Positions 1 through 11,356 of a stretch of DNA of 64,000 nucleotides are shown here, in pieces. The position numbers were made by a program, and so were the translations under genes. The first letter of the stretch is position 1; every line of letters starts with the position of its first letter. Origin of the DNA: Adiantum capillus-veneris (lineage: Eukaryota; Streptophyta; Polypodiopsida; Polypodiales; Pteridaceae); NCBI GenBank assembly GCA_014529385.2, contig CM043966.1, positions 102,683,087 to 102,747,086 of the forward strand. Direction: 5' to 3'. The notes under the pieces were generated by a model. It was not told the origin of the DNA. It saw nothing but the letters and a program-made list of their open reading frames with translations, and did no database searches.

Positions 1-1
1 T

Positions 2-91
2 CACACCACAGAAAATCCTGCTGATCTACTTACAAAAGGACTTCCCTCAGAGAGCTTTGCGCATTTTCGCAAGCAGTTAGGTGTAGGGTAG
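2..91 (+). pseudogene. Ty1/copia pol C-terminus (RNase H end), Co-1, partial
   Basis: Read from base 2 this is an open 29-codon stretch ending in TAG at 89-91. It contains the ENPADLLTKGLP motif, which in plant Ty1/copia polyproteins is the last conserved block of RNase H, followed by the usual FxxFRxxLGV ending. The rest of the element lies left of the window. A purine-rich tract and an LTR follow within 90 bases, as expected for the 3' end of a copia element. Intactness cannot be judged from this fragment. Confidence 0.85.
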
Positions 92-169
92 TACATCACT
101 TCTCTACATCTCTTGTATATTAGCTTGTATAGTAGCTTCTCTCACACTTAAAGTACCACATTGGACTTT

Positions 170-180
170 AAGTGGGAGGT
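170..180 (+). other. Polypurine tract of Co-1
   Basis: AAGTGGGAGG lies directly before a TGTTGGGG LTR start. The same tract and LTR start occur at 43137-43150 in Co-2. It is the expected plus-strand priming site of a copia element. Confidence 0.7.
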
Positions 181-372
181 TGTTGGGGTATAAAGCCCAA
201 TGTGGTCGCCCAGGTAAGTGGGCGGGCCACCAGGTATGTACACATATTCTTTTGTAAAAACCTAATAAGAACTCACTATGCTCTACACATTACAGTAGAG
301 CGACTTCACCATATCGTCGTGCTCTTCTTCTCACACTCTCTCTCGCGTCGCACTTCCGCTCGTACTCCTTCA
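181..372 (+). repeat. 3' LTR of copia element Co-1
   Basis: It starts TGTTGGGG after the polypurine tract. The right end is placed at CTCCTTCA (372), because LINE endonuclease coding sequence on the minus strand resumes just beyond. About 190 bases is short but normal for a copia LTR. The 5' LTR is outside the window, so the right boundary rests only on the CA end and the LINE homology. Confidence 0.6.
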
Positions 373-932
373 TCCGAGACCCTCAAAGTCATACACAACC
401 TCTCCCAAGCTGCTAGCTCGACTTCATGCACAATAGCATGGCTGCCTCCGATCCTGTCAGAAGGGTCCTCCAACATGTTGAAGTCCCCTCCTACACACCA
501 CTGGTCAACCTGTGGCAAAGACTCAACAATCTGTGACCAAAACTCTGTATGAGCACTCGCCACATTGGGCGCATAGATGTTCAGGAAACCCACAAGGCCA
601 CCCTGAACCTGCATAGTAATCCACTGAGCCCTGCCTGGCACAATAATCCCTCTGTCCACAATGGCCTGCTGCAATGAGTCCGCAATAGTCATACATACCC
701 CACCCTGGATGCCTCCAGGTCCAAAAGCAGCTGACCAAAAGGTATCATAACGTCCACGCAAAATCTGACCACATCGCCGAATGCGGCTCTTAGACAAATG
801 GTGCTCCTGAAGCATAAGGAGATCAATCTCTCCTCCCACAAGGCAACGCTGAAGCTCCTGACGCAATCGGCCCCGCTGTCGCTGAAACTGGGGCCCACCT
901 AGTCGCTGCATGTTCCACGAGAGGATCCTCAT
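373..932 (-). pseudogene. LINE ORF2 endonuclease domain, truncated
   Basis: The minus-strand frame starts at ATG 930-932 and carries an apurinic-type endonuclease domain of plant L1-like retrotransposons: ILSWNMQRLGG at the N terminus, LMLQEHHLSK (metal-binding glutamate region), NIYAPN and GGDFNML. Homology stops near LRVSD at about 375, where the Co-1 LTR begins, so the rest of the endonuclease and all reverse transcriptase are missing here. Its start overlaps the stop of ORF1 as ATGA. The family acts in target-primed reverse transcription; this copy cannot. Confidence 0.85.
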
Positions 933-2417
933 GGGGAACGAGAGAGAACAGATGTTGCCACAGCAGCAAGACGGGCTATCTTTGAGGCTGGCTTGGATGG
1001 GGAGTAATCCGCATCCGAGCGTCCTCTAGATAGGCGAGACTGCAGTGAGTGCCCGGTCCAAGCCCAAGCAGAGCGAGCCGTGCGTAAAGCAACCTCCTCT
1101 GTCGAGGAGTCCTCATGAATGTATACATAGCAAGGCAAACACTGCGTATCAGCAAAAAAGTACACCACAATGTGTCTACATCCTGCTGAGTTTGGGGGTG
1201 TCACCGCAAACTTGGCCAGTGGCCACAAAGTCTGCACCAAATCTGTAACGCCAAGTTCTCCCATGTGGTGAGAGAACTCGAGAACCTGTGTATGCAACCA
1301 TCCCATGACTGAGTCGAGGGACCACTCTGTCTCAGTCCTACCACAGAGGGGGAAGGAGAAACCAACTGATGAGTCCAAGGCCTCTGTCCCCCTAGCGGCG
1401 AGGAACAAAGCGTGGACCCTGAAGCAGGCCGCCTCGTGTTTTGCTGCAGAATCGCCGAGAAAGCGAGTGAATCCGTAATCGAAGAAATCCCAGCAGCGTC
1501 GGTGGTCAATGCTCGTCAGACCACGAGGGCTAGCTGCAAGGGAAGATGTCTGAATCTGCAGAGGGGGCCGCAAGAAGGGCTGACCCTCTCTCGCTAGGCA
1601 ACTCGTGGAAAAGGCACTGCCAAGAGATCTCCTAGCCGCCGGCGAGGGACCAATCTCCTGAGTCGACTGTGGTACTGAAGCAGGAGGAGGGGGAGAAGGA
1701 GCTGGGGGGGGCAGAGGAGAAGAGAAGCGGGGTGGGGCGACAGGGACAGGGGGGCGAGGTGGGGAGTGGGTGGGAGCAGAGGGCGGGGGAGGGTATGAGG
1801 AGGAGGAGGGGAAATCTGAAGGCGGAGCGGCTGGCGTATGGGGCTCCTCCTGCTCAAGAGGACCAAAGCGGTTCCCCGTGGGAACCCACTGCTGCTGAGT
1901 AGGCACCTGAGGGCCACTCTGAGTGCCAGGCTCTCGCTGTGGCCCCTAGCGTCGATGGCCACGGGCCTGCTGCCACCCCTCCTCCGCTGGAGCCCTAGGC
2001 TCGGAGGGTGGCTCTGAATCTGTGCGCTGTGTCGCTGGCTGTGGCTGCGGCCCAGCCCCAGCCTTGGCAGGCTGGGGCTGAGGCTGAGGTGCGGGTCATG
2101 GTCTCCTCTGTGGACAGGCCTTCGCTAGGTGGCCCACCTGTCTGCAAATGAAGCACTGGTTCGGGAGACTCGAGTACTCCACACTCTGTCTAAACCAACC
2201 CCCACTCACCCGAGGCAGAAGGATGACCTTTGGGAGCGTGTGGGTATCTCTAACCAAAACTCGAACTGAAGGGATGCCAGCTGCCTTGGCAGCTACTGAT
2301 GCTGCCGTACGAGGTGTCTCCAGGACAGTCCCGATGGCGGAGCCAATCCTGAAGAGAAGTGGAAGGTACTCCCTCCGTAAACCCGGAAAGTAGACTGAGA
2401 TGGGGATGTCTGCCTCG
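929..2417 (-). pseudogene. LINE ORF1 (DUF4283-like plus CCHC zinc knuckle), broken
   Basis: Read on the minus strand from about 2415, the frame gives an RNA-binding region resembling DUF4283 (with IGSAIGTVLETP and SVRVLVRD), then a zinc knuckle CFICRQVGHLAKAC with CX2CX4HX4C spacing near 2125, then a long proline/serine-rich tail to the TGA at 929-931. This is the layout of plant L1 ORF1, a nucleic-acid chaperone. Two in-frame stops interrupt it (TGA after the knuckle, TAG about 30 bases upstream of 1906). The 5' part is missing: at 2417 the LINE meets Gy-F sequence, which fits a 5'-truncated insertion. Confidence 0.8.
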
Positions 2418-2846
2418 TACCAAAGAAGTTAGTTCAAGCTCACAAAAAACAAAAGCTTATTTGGGTTCCTCAGAGCATTATGTCAAAACTCTCTAAACAA
2501 TCAAAGCAACCTTTATCGACTAAACAACCAATCAAGTCAAGAAAGCAAGCCTGGGTAGCCAAAGAGTTATGTCATGCACAAAGAAATCAACCTTGGATAT
2601 GGATCCCAGTGGTAACACCACACAACAAACATCAAAACCATATGGTAAGTAAGGAAAGGCAAAAACAACAAGTATGGCGATCAAAATAGCCCAAGCACGT
2701 TATCAACACAGCAACTCCTGTCGAATTTTTTCAAATGCCTATGAAAGCTCGTGTTGCATTATTCCAATAGAAGCTATATGGACCCAAAAATATTGTTTCA
2801 CCCACCTTGTACCTACAATTACCATTTTTCTAGTAGTTCTTAGACA
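2418..2846 (+). pseudogene. Gy-F 3' internal tail, unit 1 (truncated 3' ORF)
   Basis: This stretch matches 10899-11341 closely and is the end of the 3' ORF of Gy-F (product unknown). Shared peptides include KLVQAHK, KLIWVP, AKELCHAQRN, PWIWIPVV and EFFQMPMKARV. It carries several stops or frame changes. Homology to the second unit begins abruptly at 2418 where the LINE starts, so the rest of this ORF was displaced to the left. Confidence 0.65.
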
Positions 2847-2860
2847 TGGGAGGGGGGAGG
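2847..2860 (+). other. Polypurine tract of Gy-F, unit 1
   Basis: A 14-base G/A run (GGGAGGGGGGAGG) follows the 3' ORF and precedes the repeated LTR-like unit. The equivalent in unit 2 is at 11342-11353. Confidence 0.6.
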
Positions 2861-4993
2861 CATACAAAATCATGGAAAAATAGATTTACAAATTTATACA
2901 GATTAGTGGGCACTGTCTTACAATGGTTTAACCCTTGTTGCGCTTTATTGCGATTTGATTTTTCAACAAATGATAAGTAATGCCCGTACGTACATAAAGG
3001 GATATCAGGTCATATCACGACCAAAAGTAACCCCATACTCTTGTACATACTCCATACACAAAAGTTTTTTGGATTTTGTTTCTAATTACATGGTCAACTT
3101 TGATAAACAATCGAGAAAAGACACAAAAAATAGACCAATAGTGACCTAAATATTTTGTATATAGCAAGAAAGATTATTTTCTTAAATGAAAATAATTTAA
3201 CTAATTTTGGGTAATTTTTGGCTTTATTTTGCTAAATTTTGGAATTATCGCATTTTTAAAGTAGCTAATTGGAATTTTCTTTGTAAAAATCTAATAAAAA
3301 AATCCAAAGAAGCAATGGGAGATCTGAAGCCAAATGACAAAATACCAACCAGGAAAAAAATCCCAAAAAAAGTTCGAAAATAAATTGAAGATGTTTAATT
3401 TCGGCTTAAATATGAAGGTGGCCCGAAAGATAAACTTGCTGTATCTGGGCCATACAAAGTCCAAATGTAGAAATTGAAAATCCTTCAGAAATCTAAGGTA
3501 TGCATAGGGAATGATGAGAGAAAAAAGAAAAAAAGGGATCCAGAAGCACTAGGCACATAGACTAACTTAGGGGGATTTCCTAGTCATTTTCACATAGCAA
3601 CCCTGCGGGAGCAAGCGAGCGAGTACGCGCAGTATTTGGAGAGTCCATACGCACACTTCATGCATCCCCATGGAAAGTGGAGCTATAAATGAGTTCTATG
3701 TTGCTTATAGAACATGTGCATGCATGCCAAATACTAACCCACTCACCAAAAAACACAAATCAGGGTATAGGCACCAAAGTTAGGAACATGCACATTGGGG
3801 GTTGCACTGGTGACCAAAACTTGAATGGAAGGGATCAAAAGAACCACCAAGAGGTAGGGAAAGTAGATGCAGGGTCACATCAAGAAAAATCACCAAGTGG
3901 TAGCTACGGTGGTCAATGCCACCACTCTAGAAATTGCACCCAAGTGTCATAGCATCTTCCCAAGGACATGTAGACCATGTGCATGCCATGAAATCCCCAT
4001 TTGAGCAGCTACTTGTCAGCAATGCAAGCAAAAAGTTTTCACAAGGCCAAATAGGCCATCCAAACCCAACCTTGGCTCCAAGTGGATCAAACAGAGCACC
4101 TACAGGTACACAAAAATGGCAGGAAGCTACCCATGAAATTTGGTCAAGAAATCACACCAGTGGCAGCTACTGTGGTTGGTGCCACCAGGGCCATTTGTAC
4201 AGGCAGGTGAGTTCCACATTTTCCCCAGGCTAGGAACAAGTTGCCCATGCTTAGAAATCACCAAATGAACCACCCAAAAGGAAAGATATTACAAATCTTA
4301 CAAATTCAAGAAGACAAAAAGCCAAAAAATGACAAAAAATAGGGCAAACCAAGGGGCATTTCTAGAACTTTGATGCCATAAGTTGAGAAGTACCCAAAGG
4401 AAGCTAATACCATCATAAGTTTAGCAAAATCTATCATAAAATTCAAATAAGGGCAAAATGTGCGTTTTTTGTGCGTTTTCACCAAATACGTCACAAATCG
4501 GCTAAATCTCAAGACCACAAATAGGAATTTCTCCATGGGAAGCTCAAGAAAGACCAAGGGAATAAGCAGGAAAGAGCTGGAGTTGATCAAAAAAATCAAG
4601 AAGACTATAACCAAGTCGAATACCTTTAGGAACATGAAGAAACTGGGCAAGGGACCAAAATCAAATTTCCTAAGATGGTGCATTTCATAAAAAGAGTCTA
4701 TACATTAATACGGACCAATAGGTACTACTCTCTTGATGATTGGTCACAAAAGCCAGCTACCGCGGTTGGTGCCACAGGGACAAGCCAGTGAATTACATGT
4801 AAAAAAGATAGTTGAGCTGTAGCAAGTGGGTAGTCCACTGATCTAGAATGATGAGGGGATCCCACCTATGAGCTTGGAATCTCACAAGAAAGTATTCCAA
4901 GTGATAGATAACCGCACATAGACAAATACTTAAGAGCCAAGGTCCTTTTTTGCCTGAAAATAAGGTTATTGAGGTCCAAATTGGTCAAACAAA
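2861..4993 (+). repeat. Gy-F LTR-like unit 1
   Basis: About 2.1 kb repeats as 11357-12207 plus 19407-20179 plus 25506-26010 once later insertions in that copy are removed. It follows a polypurine tract and contains a TATA box at 3684-3690 and no plausible protein, so I read it as an old LTR. Neither end is firmly fixed: I see no clear TG start after the tract, and the right end could lie near 4989 or continue into 6526 onward. The copies differ by many substitutions and small indels. Nothing else is evident in it. Confidence 0.6.
3684..3690 (+). promoter_or_regulatory. TATA box in Gy-F LTR unit 1
   Basis: TATAAAT in GGAGCTATAAATGAG. The same box is at 12169-12175 in unit 2. In unit 2 the CACTA element Ca-1 inserted 33 bases downstream, about where transcription would start. 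Confidence 0.45.
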
Positions 4994-6525
4994 TGATGGG
5001 GGCTTTTCACAAGCCAAGCTCCCATACCCCTCTTCTCTCGTCCCCACCCCATGAAAACCCCCTCTTAGGGAGGGAGTGATAAAAGGCATTGGAAAAAAGT
5101 AAGAAAAAAAATAAAGTATGATTATGTAAATATATAAGAAAGGTAAAATAGGCCATCTCATGCCTGCGGGGTAGCCCATCCCCACCTTGCCTCCTTTTTC
5201 TTCACTGTTGCCCTGCCGGGTGTCCCTTTTCCTCTCCTCCACTCAAAAGGTCAACCCCCTCTCTCTTCCCCTTGTCCTTTCTCCTTTCTCTCTCCCCTCA
5301 AGCTACCCCACCTCTCACCAATAATGCATTATAACTCACCAATAATGCACCCTAACTCACATGCACTTACCCTATCTTCCAAAATAGTATACCCCACCCC
5401 TCTTTCTCTCTCCTATCATATCCCATGACCCAAATACCCCCCTCTCTCTCTAAAGGGCGCCATGTCTCTTGTCTTGTAGCTAAATAACCTCCCCACACTC
5501 ACACACACACTCAGTTTCACTGAAAAAGGTGCCACAGACCATCCCCACCCAGTGGTTACCTGATTTTTCTTGTGTTCACACACATCTGCACACAGATTCA
5601 CCTCTGAACACACTCCCCCTCTCTCCCTCTTGTAATTACTTTATTCTCCATGTCACCTCTCACTTTTTTTCATCAACCCATCTCTCTCTCTTAGTCTCTC
5701 TCTCATGAGACTGCTGTTCTGGCATATACACACAGCCAGACAAGTGGGGCCCACAGTCACATGGCCTATGTAGATAATGATTTCTTCATTTCTAAATTCT
5801 AGAATTTCTCCCCCTCCTCCCCTATATAAAGAGGGGTCACCATCACACTAAACACACACAACATCACCAAAGAACACACTATGCACTGTGTGTGCCTAGT
5901 GCACACACACACACCCACACCATCACCATCACCGCAATCACCATGCTTGTCTTGAGCATGACTTCTACACCCTTGGCTATGGAAGATGAAGGGCAACTAA
6001 ATGAAGGATGATGGCCATAATCCTCGTGCGAGTCTTCGCCATCAACTCCACCTATCCGCCATGTGCTCTACCACTCTCTCCCTTCTCATTCCCCTACCCT
6101 ATGCTCCCCTTTCATCGCCTAATCTCTAAATAAAGCTTGAGGTTTTGTGAGTATGTTTTCTTGCAATGTTTTGCCATGTGAGGTGTGCGGAATCGCCACC
6201 TAGTCTTGTGTTTTGGAGTGAGCTTGTGTATATGTGAAGGGTGTGCGGATTCGCCATCCTTTTGTGATGCCTAAGTACTAAGCCGCTATACCCCCTCCCT
6301 CACTCTCTCTCTCTCTCTCACTTGATCTCATTCCCTTTCCTTTTCATCATTACTCCCAAGCATCCATCTCTCTTGGATGAAAACTTTGTTATGGTGGTGT
6401 GTTGTTTGCGTCCTAGCCGCTGAAGCTAGGTGGTGCCCCCTGTTTGCTTTACCATGACAGGCTCGAGGCGCGCCATTCGGTCCCCGGTGTTTTAGAGGCC
6501 GTTGGGGTTCGCTTTGCTCCCGTCA
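4994..6525 (+). mobile_element. Solo LTR S1 inside Gy-F unit 1
   Basis: This 1,532-base block starts TGATGGGGGC and ends TTGCTCCCGTCA. It interrupts sequence that is continuous in unit 2 at 26001-26012, which acts as the empty site. Flanks are CAAA (4990-4993) and CAAG (6526-6529) against CAAG in the empty site, so a 4-base duplication with one later change. It has a TATA box and an AATAAA signal near 6128 and no coding region, as expected of a solo LTR left by LTR-LTR recombination. CT-rich and CA-rich tracts fill its first half. The orientation is taken from the TATA box and poly(A) signal. Confidence 0.75.
5823..5830 (+). promoter_or_regulatory. TATA box of solo LTR S1
   Basis: TATATAAA in CCCCTATATAAAGAGGGG, about 300 bases before an AATAAA at 6128. 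This is the usual U3-R arrangement of an LTR promoter. Confidence 0.55.
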
Positions 6526-6844
6526 CAAGGTATGATTGGAATGAAGAAGACAAATAGAACTAAAATGTACAAACTTCATCTTCATCTGACACAAAATCGA
6601 GGTATCGTGGTTATTCCACCTACTCACATTTGATAGAGGATGGTATTAGAGTGTATTTTTCATCAAGAGGATCCTAATGACACCTCTTATACCAAAATTG
6701 GACACCTTGAACTCAAGTTATTGACCAAACTAACAATGAGAGAACTAACAACACAAATGAATTTGATGACTATCCATTTAAGAATTGGATCTTTGTCATT
6801 TGTTTTCCACATGGTAAGAACCTCCAAAGAAGATAGTGATGACT
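6526..6844 (+). other. Gy-F internal sequence between LTR unit and pol
   Basis: This region is shared with 26007-26272. It gives short peptides (EDGIRVYFSSR, ELTTQM) in broken frames that may be remains of a gag-pol linker. No zinc knuckle, protease or primer-binding site is evident. The distance from the LTR-like unit to recognisable pol is only about 300 bases, so an upstream gag is absent in both units. Confidence 0.4.
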
Positions 6845-9800
6845 CAATTGATAAGGGAGAAAAAAGAAAATGGATCATATGATGGCCCAAAGAATGCAAA
6901 ATGTATAGACCTAGGAGAACCTGGAGAAGATGCAAGACCGGTCTACATAGCAATGGATTTGAGCACAAAAGAAGAGGAGCTACTCATCCAACTCCTCAAG
7001 GAGTATATAGATGTTTTTGCATGGTCATATAAAGACCTCAAGGGAGTGGATCCCTCAATATGTCATCACACGATTCCCTTGAAGCCTGATGCCAAACTCT
7101 GCAGACAATGTTCCTATACCTATAATGATACATTTGTCAAACGGATTAAACCGGAGATTGACAAGCTCAAGGAGGTGGAATTCATTTATGAGATTGAACA
7201 CACTAATTAGGTGTTACCCATTGTAGTTGTGTCCAAGAAAAATGGAAAATTATGTGTATGTGTAAATCTAAAAAAGGTAAATGCTGCAATAATAAGAAAT
7301 AATTATCCCTTACCAACTCACTCAATCACGGAACATGTGCTTGAGTGAGTAACTGGCAAACAAGGCTACTTCTTCCTAGACGTGTTTTCAAAGTACAACC
7401 AATTGGCTATTGTGGTAGAAGACCAATACAAAATGGCATTTGCCATAGAATGGGGAATATATGATCATAAGGTAATGCCTTTTGGCTTAACCAATGCACC
7501 TGCCACATTCCAAAGGCTAATGATGCATGCCTTCAAAGAATACTTGAAAATATTCTTAGAAATTTACATGGACGACCTTTGTATTCACTCTATCCTTAGG
7601 GCAGAACACATTGAGCATCTCACAAATTCATTCAAGAAGTGCAAGACTTATAGAATCTGCTAGAATCCTAAAAAATGTGTCTTCATTGTATGACAAGGCA
7701 GAATCTTGGGACATATCGTCTCTAAAAATGGTATATCTATGGATCTTGACAAGCCTTCAAGGTGATTGTGGAAATGCCAAGGCCAACTAATGCCAAGTAG
7801 GTAGGATTCTTCATGGGACACTAAGGATACTATTGACAGTTCATATACATGTATGCAATCATTGCACAACCCCTGTATAGATTGATAGTTGTATTTGATT
7901 AAATGAGAGAATGTGAAGACTCATTCAAGAAACTTAAGGATGCGCTTATATCAGCACCATTACTTAAAGCACCGGATTGGGATAAACTATTCCATGTTCA
8001 CATGGATGCCTTAGCATTTGCAATAGGTTGTATCTTGGCTCAATCAAGAGAACATACAATGGATTTCCCAGGCTGCTATGCAAGTAAACAGATGCATAGT
8101 GTAGAGAAGAGCTACACAACCACAAAATGTGAGGGGTTAGGTATGATATATGCCATAAAGAAATCTAGGCATTACCTTTTGGCCAACAAATTTGTTTTCT
8201 TCACAGACCACCAAGCCCTCTTATATCTGGTAAACAAACCTTGAAATACAGGAAGAATCATTCATTGGTTCATCATATTGCTAGAGTTTGATTTTACGGT
8301 AGTAGTTAAGAAAGGCAAAACACACCTTAGAGCGGATCACCTCTCAAGGTTACCAAATGGAGAAGCACCCAAAGGGTAGATGATGACATACTGGATGCTT
8401 ATCTATTCAACATCAAGCTGGTTCCTAAATGGTCTCAAGAAATAGTCACTCTTCTGACCTACATTGACGAGTATGATAAGACTGAACAAACCCATAAGCA
8501 ACAAACAACTAGACAAGCGAAGACCTTTCAACTTATAGGAGGATGCCTGCACCGTCTCCAATGGAATACTGTGACTATGCATTAGTTTAGAAGAATATGA
8601 GTGCTATCTCATGGAAGCCCATGTAAATGACATAGCCTTCCATTGTTCCCAAAAGAAGACACACCAGCACCTAAAGCAACTTGGACTATACTGGCCTGAT
8701 ATGCATGCAGATGTACATAGATATGTTTTAAATTGTGCTACATGTAGGATTAATCCACCGATGGAATATGCCACACTGGATAACAGTTGCACCTCAATGG
8801 AATCAATATATGGTTGATTATCTAACAACAAGGACATTGCCTAAAAATGTACACAAGCCAAACAAAGAGCCAATGATAACCAACTTAGAATATGTGCAAT
8901 AAAAAATAAATATCTGCCTATCTTAGAGAAAGCACACGAAGGAATTAGTGAGGGCCATTTTTCAGGAGATAAGACAACTAAGATTGTCTCAACTGTTGGA
9001 ATATGGTGGCCAACATTGTACATGGATGCAAAAGAATATGTTAAACGGTGTGAAGATTGTTAGCGCACCAAAGCACCTATAAGACGGGATGAGATGCCAT
9101 TACAATCAATGATGGAGAAAGAGCATTTTCTAAAATACAGATTAGATTTTGTTGGACCAATCTCACCACCTGCTTATAGATCTCATGCCCAATATATCGT
9201 TGTCGCCTCGGACTATCTCACAAAATGGGCTGAAGCAAAAGCCACACAAAAGGCAGATACCAGAACCATTGTACAAGTTCTTTATGAAAATGTCTTTGCA
9301 AGATATGGATTACCCATAGAAATTTTCAGTGATAGAGGCTTATATTTCATAAATGAAGTTACTAAAAATTTTCTTGAATAATTCATGATTATTCATAAGA
9401 AGTCTGCCCCATATCATCCACAAGCCAATGCTGAAGCCGAAGCTACTAATAAAACACTTTTGATAGTATTTGCAAAAATCGTGGATAAATTCACAAATGG
9501 GTTGGGACCAAAAGTTACATTCTGCTTTATGGGTGTATAGAAAGCCTATAAGACATCCATTAGAACAACACCGTGCAATATGGTGTTCAATCTTAATACC
9601 AATCTGCCTATCGAGTTCTTAATCTCAACCTTGCGAGTAGCTAAACAATTAGAGTGGACTAATCATGAGCTATCATCAAAATTAGATGATTTAGAAAGGC
9701 TAGATGAGCTATGTCTTCAAGCTATAGCATCTATCTATGCTCAAAAAAGATGCCAAAAAGAGTTCAACAACCAGCATGTGCGGTCAAAAGAATTAAAAAC

Positions 9801-9981
9801 AGGGGACTACGTCTTGGTGTATACCATGAAACAACATGCTAAAAAACTCAAAAAGCAAGGGATGGGAGGCTTTGTGATAATTTTTTTTTCACCTAGTGGG
9901 GCCGTCAAGCTTGCGACACTAGAAGGAGAAGAAATGCTTAACTGGATTAGTGGATGTAGGCTCAAGAAGACTTTCCACTAA
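6845..9981 (+). pseudogene. Gy-F pol: reverse transcriptase, RNase H, integrase (broken)
   Basis: The order is a linker (IDLGEPGEDARPVYIA), RT (DVFAWSYKDLKGVDPS, NGKLCVCVNLKKVNAA, VMPFGLTNAPATF, YMDD at about 7565-7576), RNase H (about 7903-8360, with FTDHQALLYLV and LRADHLSRLPNG), two HHCC zinc fingers (8611-9062), the integrase core (LDFVGPIS, FSDRGLYF, YHPQANAEAEATNK giving D, D and E) and a C-terminal domain to the TAA at about 9979. The RT runs in one frame and RNase H-integrase in another, with about a dozen stops. It would have copied and integrated the element; it is dead. Closest relative in the window is the minus-strand RT at 43370-44429. Confidence 0.85.
8611..9062 (+). other. Tandem HHCC zinc fingers in Gy-F pol
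   Basis: Two integrase-type zinc fingers lie end to end. The first contains EAHVNDIAFH and CATC; the second KAHEGISEGH and CEDC. By my count both have spacing HX6H, then 30 residues, then CX2C, and both carry a G-x-x-W/Y-W-P block in the middle. One finger is normal for a Ty3/gypsy integrase. The pair could be an ancient duplication or a junction between two related pol copies. Confidence 0.6.
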
Positions 9982-9989
9982 CCTAGGAG

Positions 9990-10490
9990 ATGCTACAACA
10001 AATTCATAGAGAAAAAAACCAAACAAAAGAAAAGCAATGGATTGCTAAAGAATCACAAGTAGAAGCTAAAGAACGAATGGCTAAAAGAAGGCTTCTACGA
10101 CAACGACGACAGCATGGGAGACCATTGCAAATCAATGCTATTTCCATAAATGACTTCAAAGAAGATAGAGTGGATCTAGTGATCAAGGTCAAGATTGACA
10201 AAAACCAAGAAGAAACTACCGCTCTACTTGATACAGGAGCCCAATGAAATGCCATTTCCCTCAGCTTATATACATAGCTTAGTCAAAGAGCGAAGCTTCA
10301 AACGACACAACAAGAGATGCAAAGTTATATTGACCACCAAATCAAATCAATAGGGTTGGTAAGCCTATTTGTTCAAATTAATCAATATGTCTACCCACAC
10401 AGATTTTATGTGGTAGAAGATCATCAAAACCAACACGAATTATTGCTAGGACAACCATGGCAAAGAAAGTACAGTGTTCAAATAGATTAG
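9990..10490 (+). pseudogene. Aspartic protease-like domain downstream of integrase (Gy-F)
   Basis: An ATG at 9990 opens a basic leader, then a retropepsin-like fold: VDLVIKVKIDKNQEE (flap-preceding strands), ALLDTGAQ (catalytic D-T-G), then HELLLGQPW, which matches the I/L-LG-x-P-W block near the end of retroviral-type proteases. Stops interrupt it: TGA straight after DTGAQ, a TAG soon after, and a TAG near 10488. In Ty3/gypsy elements the protease normally lies between gag and RT; here it begins 8 bases after the integrase stop. Protease identity is well supported by two motifs at the right spacing. Why it sits here is unknown. Confidence 0.75.
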
Positions 10491-10532
10491 AAGTCTGATC
10501 TAGTATGAATTAAAACTGGAATAGATAGTCAA

Positions 10533-11330
10533 ATGGTTCCATTAACTAAAGCAAGAGAAATAAGACCAGCAATGGAACAGACGACTGACAAGGGAAAACA
10601 ACCCTTGCATAAAGGAATCATGCAGTGGATTCTCAAAGAGTCTCAACAAGAACAAACACTTCAAAAAAAAGGTGGCATCAACCTCACCCACATAAAAAAT
10701 GAAAAACAAATCCAACGAGACAAACACAAAACAAAAGAAAAAGATGGCTACCCAAGGACCAGCTTTGAACAAAGCAGGTATGGATCAAGAAAGATGTAGC
10801 AGGTGCAAAAGAATCACTCCAAATCCATGAGCCGACACAAACTCAAGTATCGTCTCACACCATACGGACCACTCATGCATCCATCACAAATGTATGGGTA
10901 CCAAAGAAGTTAGTTCAAGCTCACAAAACACAAAAGCTTATTTGGGTTCCTAAGAGCATTATGTTAAAACTCTCTAAACAACCAAACCAATAGACAAAGC
11001 AACCCTTATTGACTCAACAACCAACCAAGCCAAGAAAGCAAGCTTGGGAAGCCAAAGAGTTATGTCACGCACAAAGAAATTAACCTTGGATATGGATCCC
11101 AGTGGTATAACCACACAACAAACATCAAAACCATATGTTGAGTAAGGAAATGCAAAAACAACAAGTATGGCGACCAAAACATCCCAAACACGTTATCAAC
11201 ACAACAGCTCCTGCTGAATTTTTTCAAATGCCTATGAAAGCTCGTGTTGTATTATTCCAACAGAAGCTATATGGACCCAAAAATATTGTTGCACCCACCT
11301 TGTACCTATAATTTACCATATGTCTAGTAG
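10533..11330 (+). pseudogene. Gy-F 3' ORF of unknown function
   Basis: After the protease the sequence stays codon-like for about 800 bases: a K/Q-rich segment, then NVWVPKKLVQAHK, KLIWVPKSIM, AKELCHAQRN, PWIWIPVV, EFFQMPMKARVV and LYGPKNIVAPTLY, ending at the polypurine tract. Stops and frame changes are present, but peptide similarity to the truncated copy at 2418-2846 extends across them, which supports past coding. I do not recognise the product. No membrane segment is obvious. Confidence 0.5.
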
Positions 11331-11341
11331 TTCTTAGACAC

Positions 11342-11353
11342 AGGAGGGGGAAG
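11342..11353 (+). other. Polypurine tract of Gy-F, unit 2
   Basis: AGGAGGGGGAAG follows the 3' ORF and precedes the second LTR-like unit. Confidence 0.6.
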
Positions 11354-11356
11354 GCA

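Noticed and set aside
3934-4233. Small ORF repeated at 19621-19941 in both Gy-F LTR units
   Set aside because: Shared because the LTRs are shared; no domain, no good start context, and its end differs between copies.
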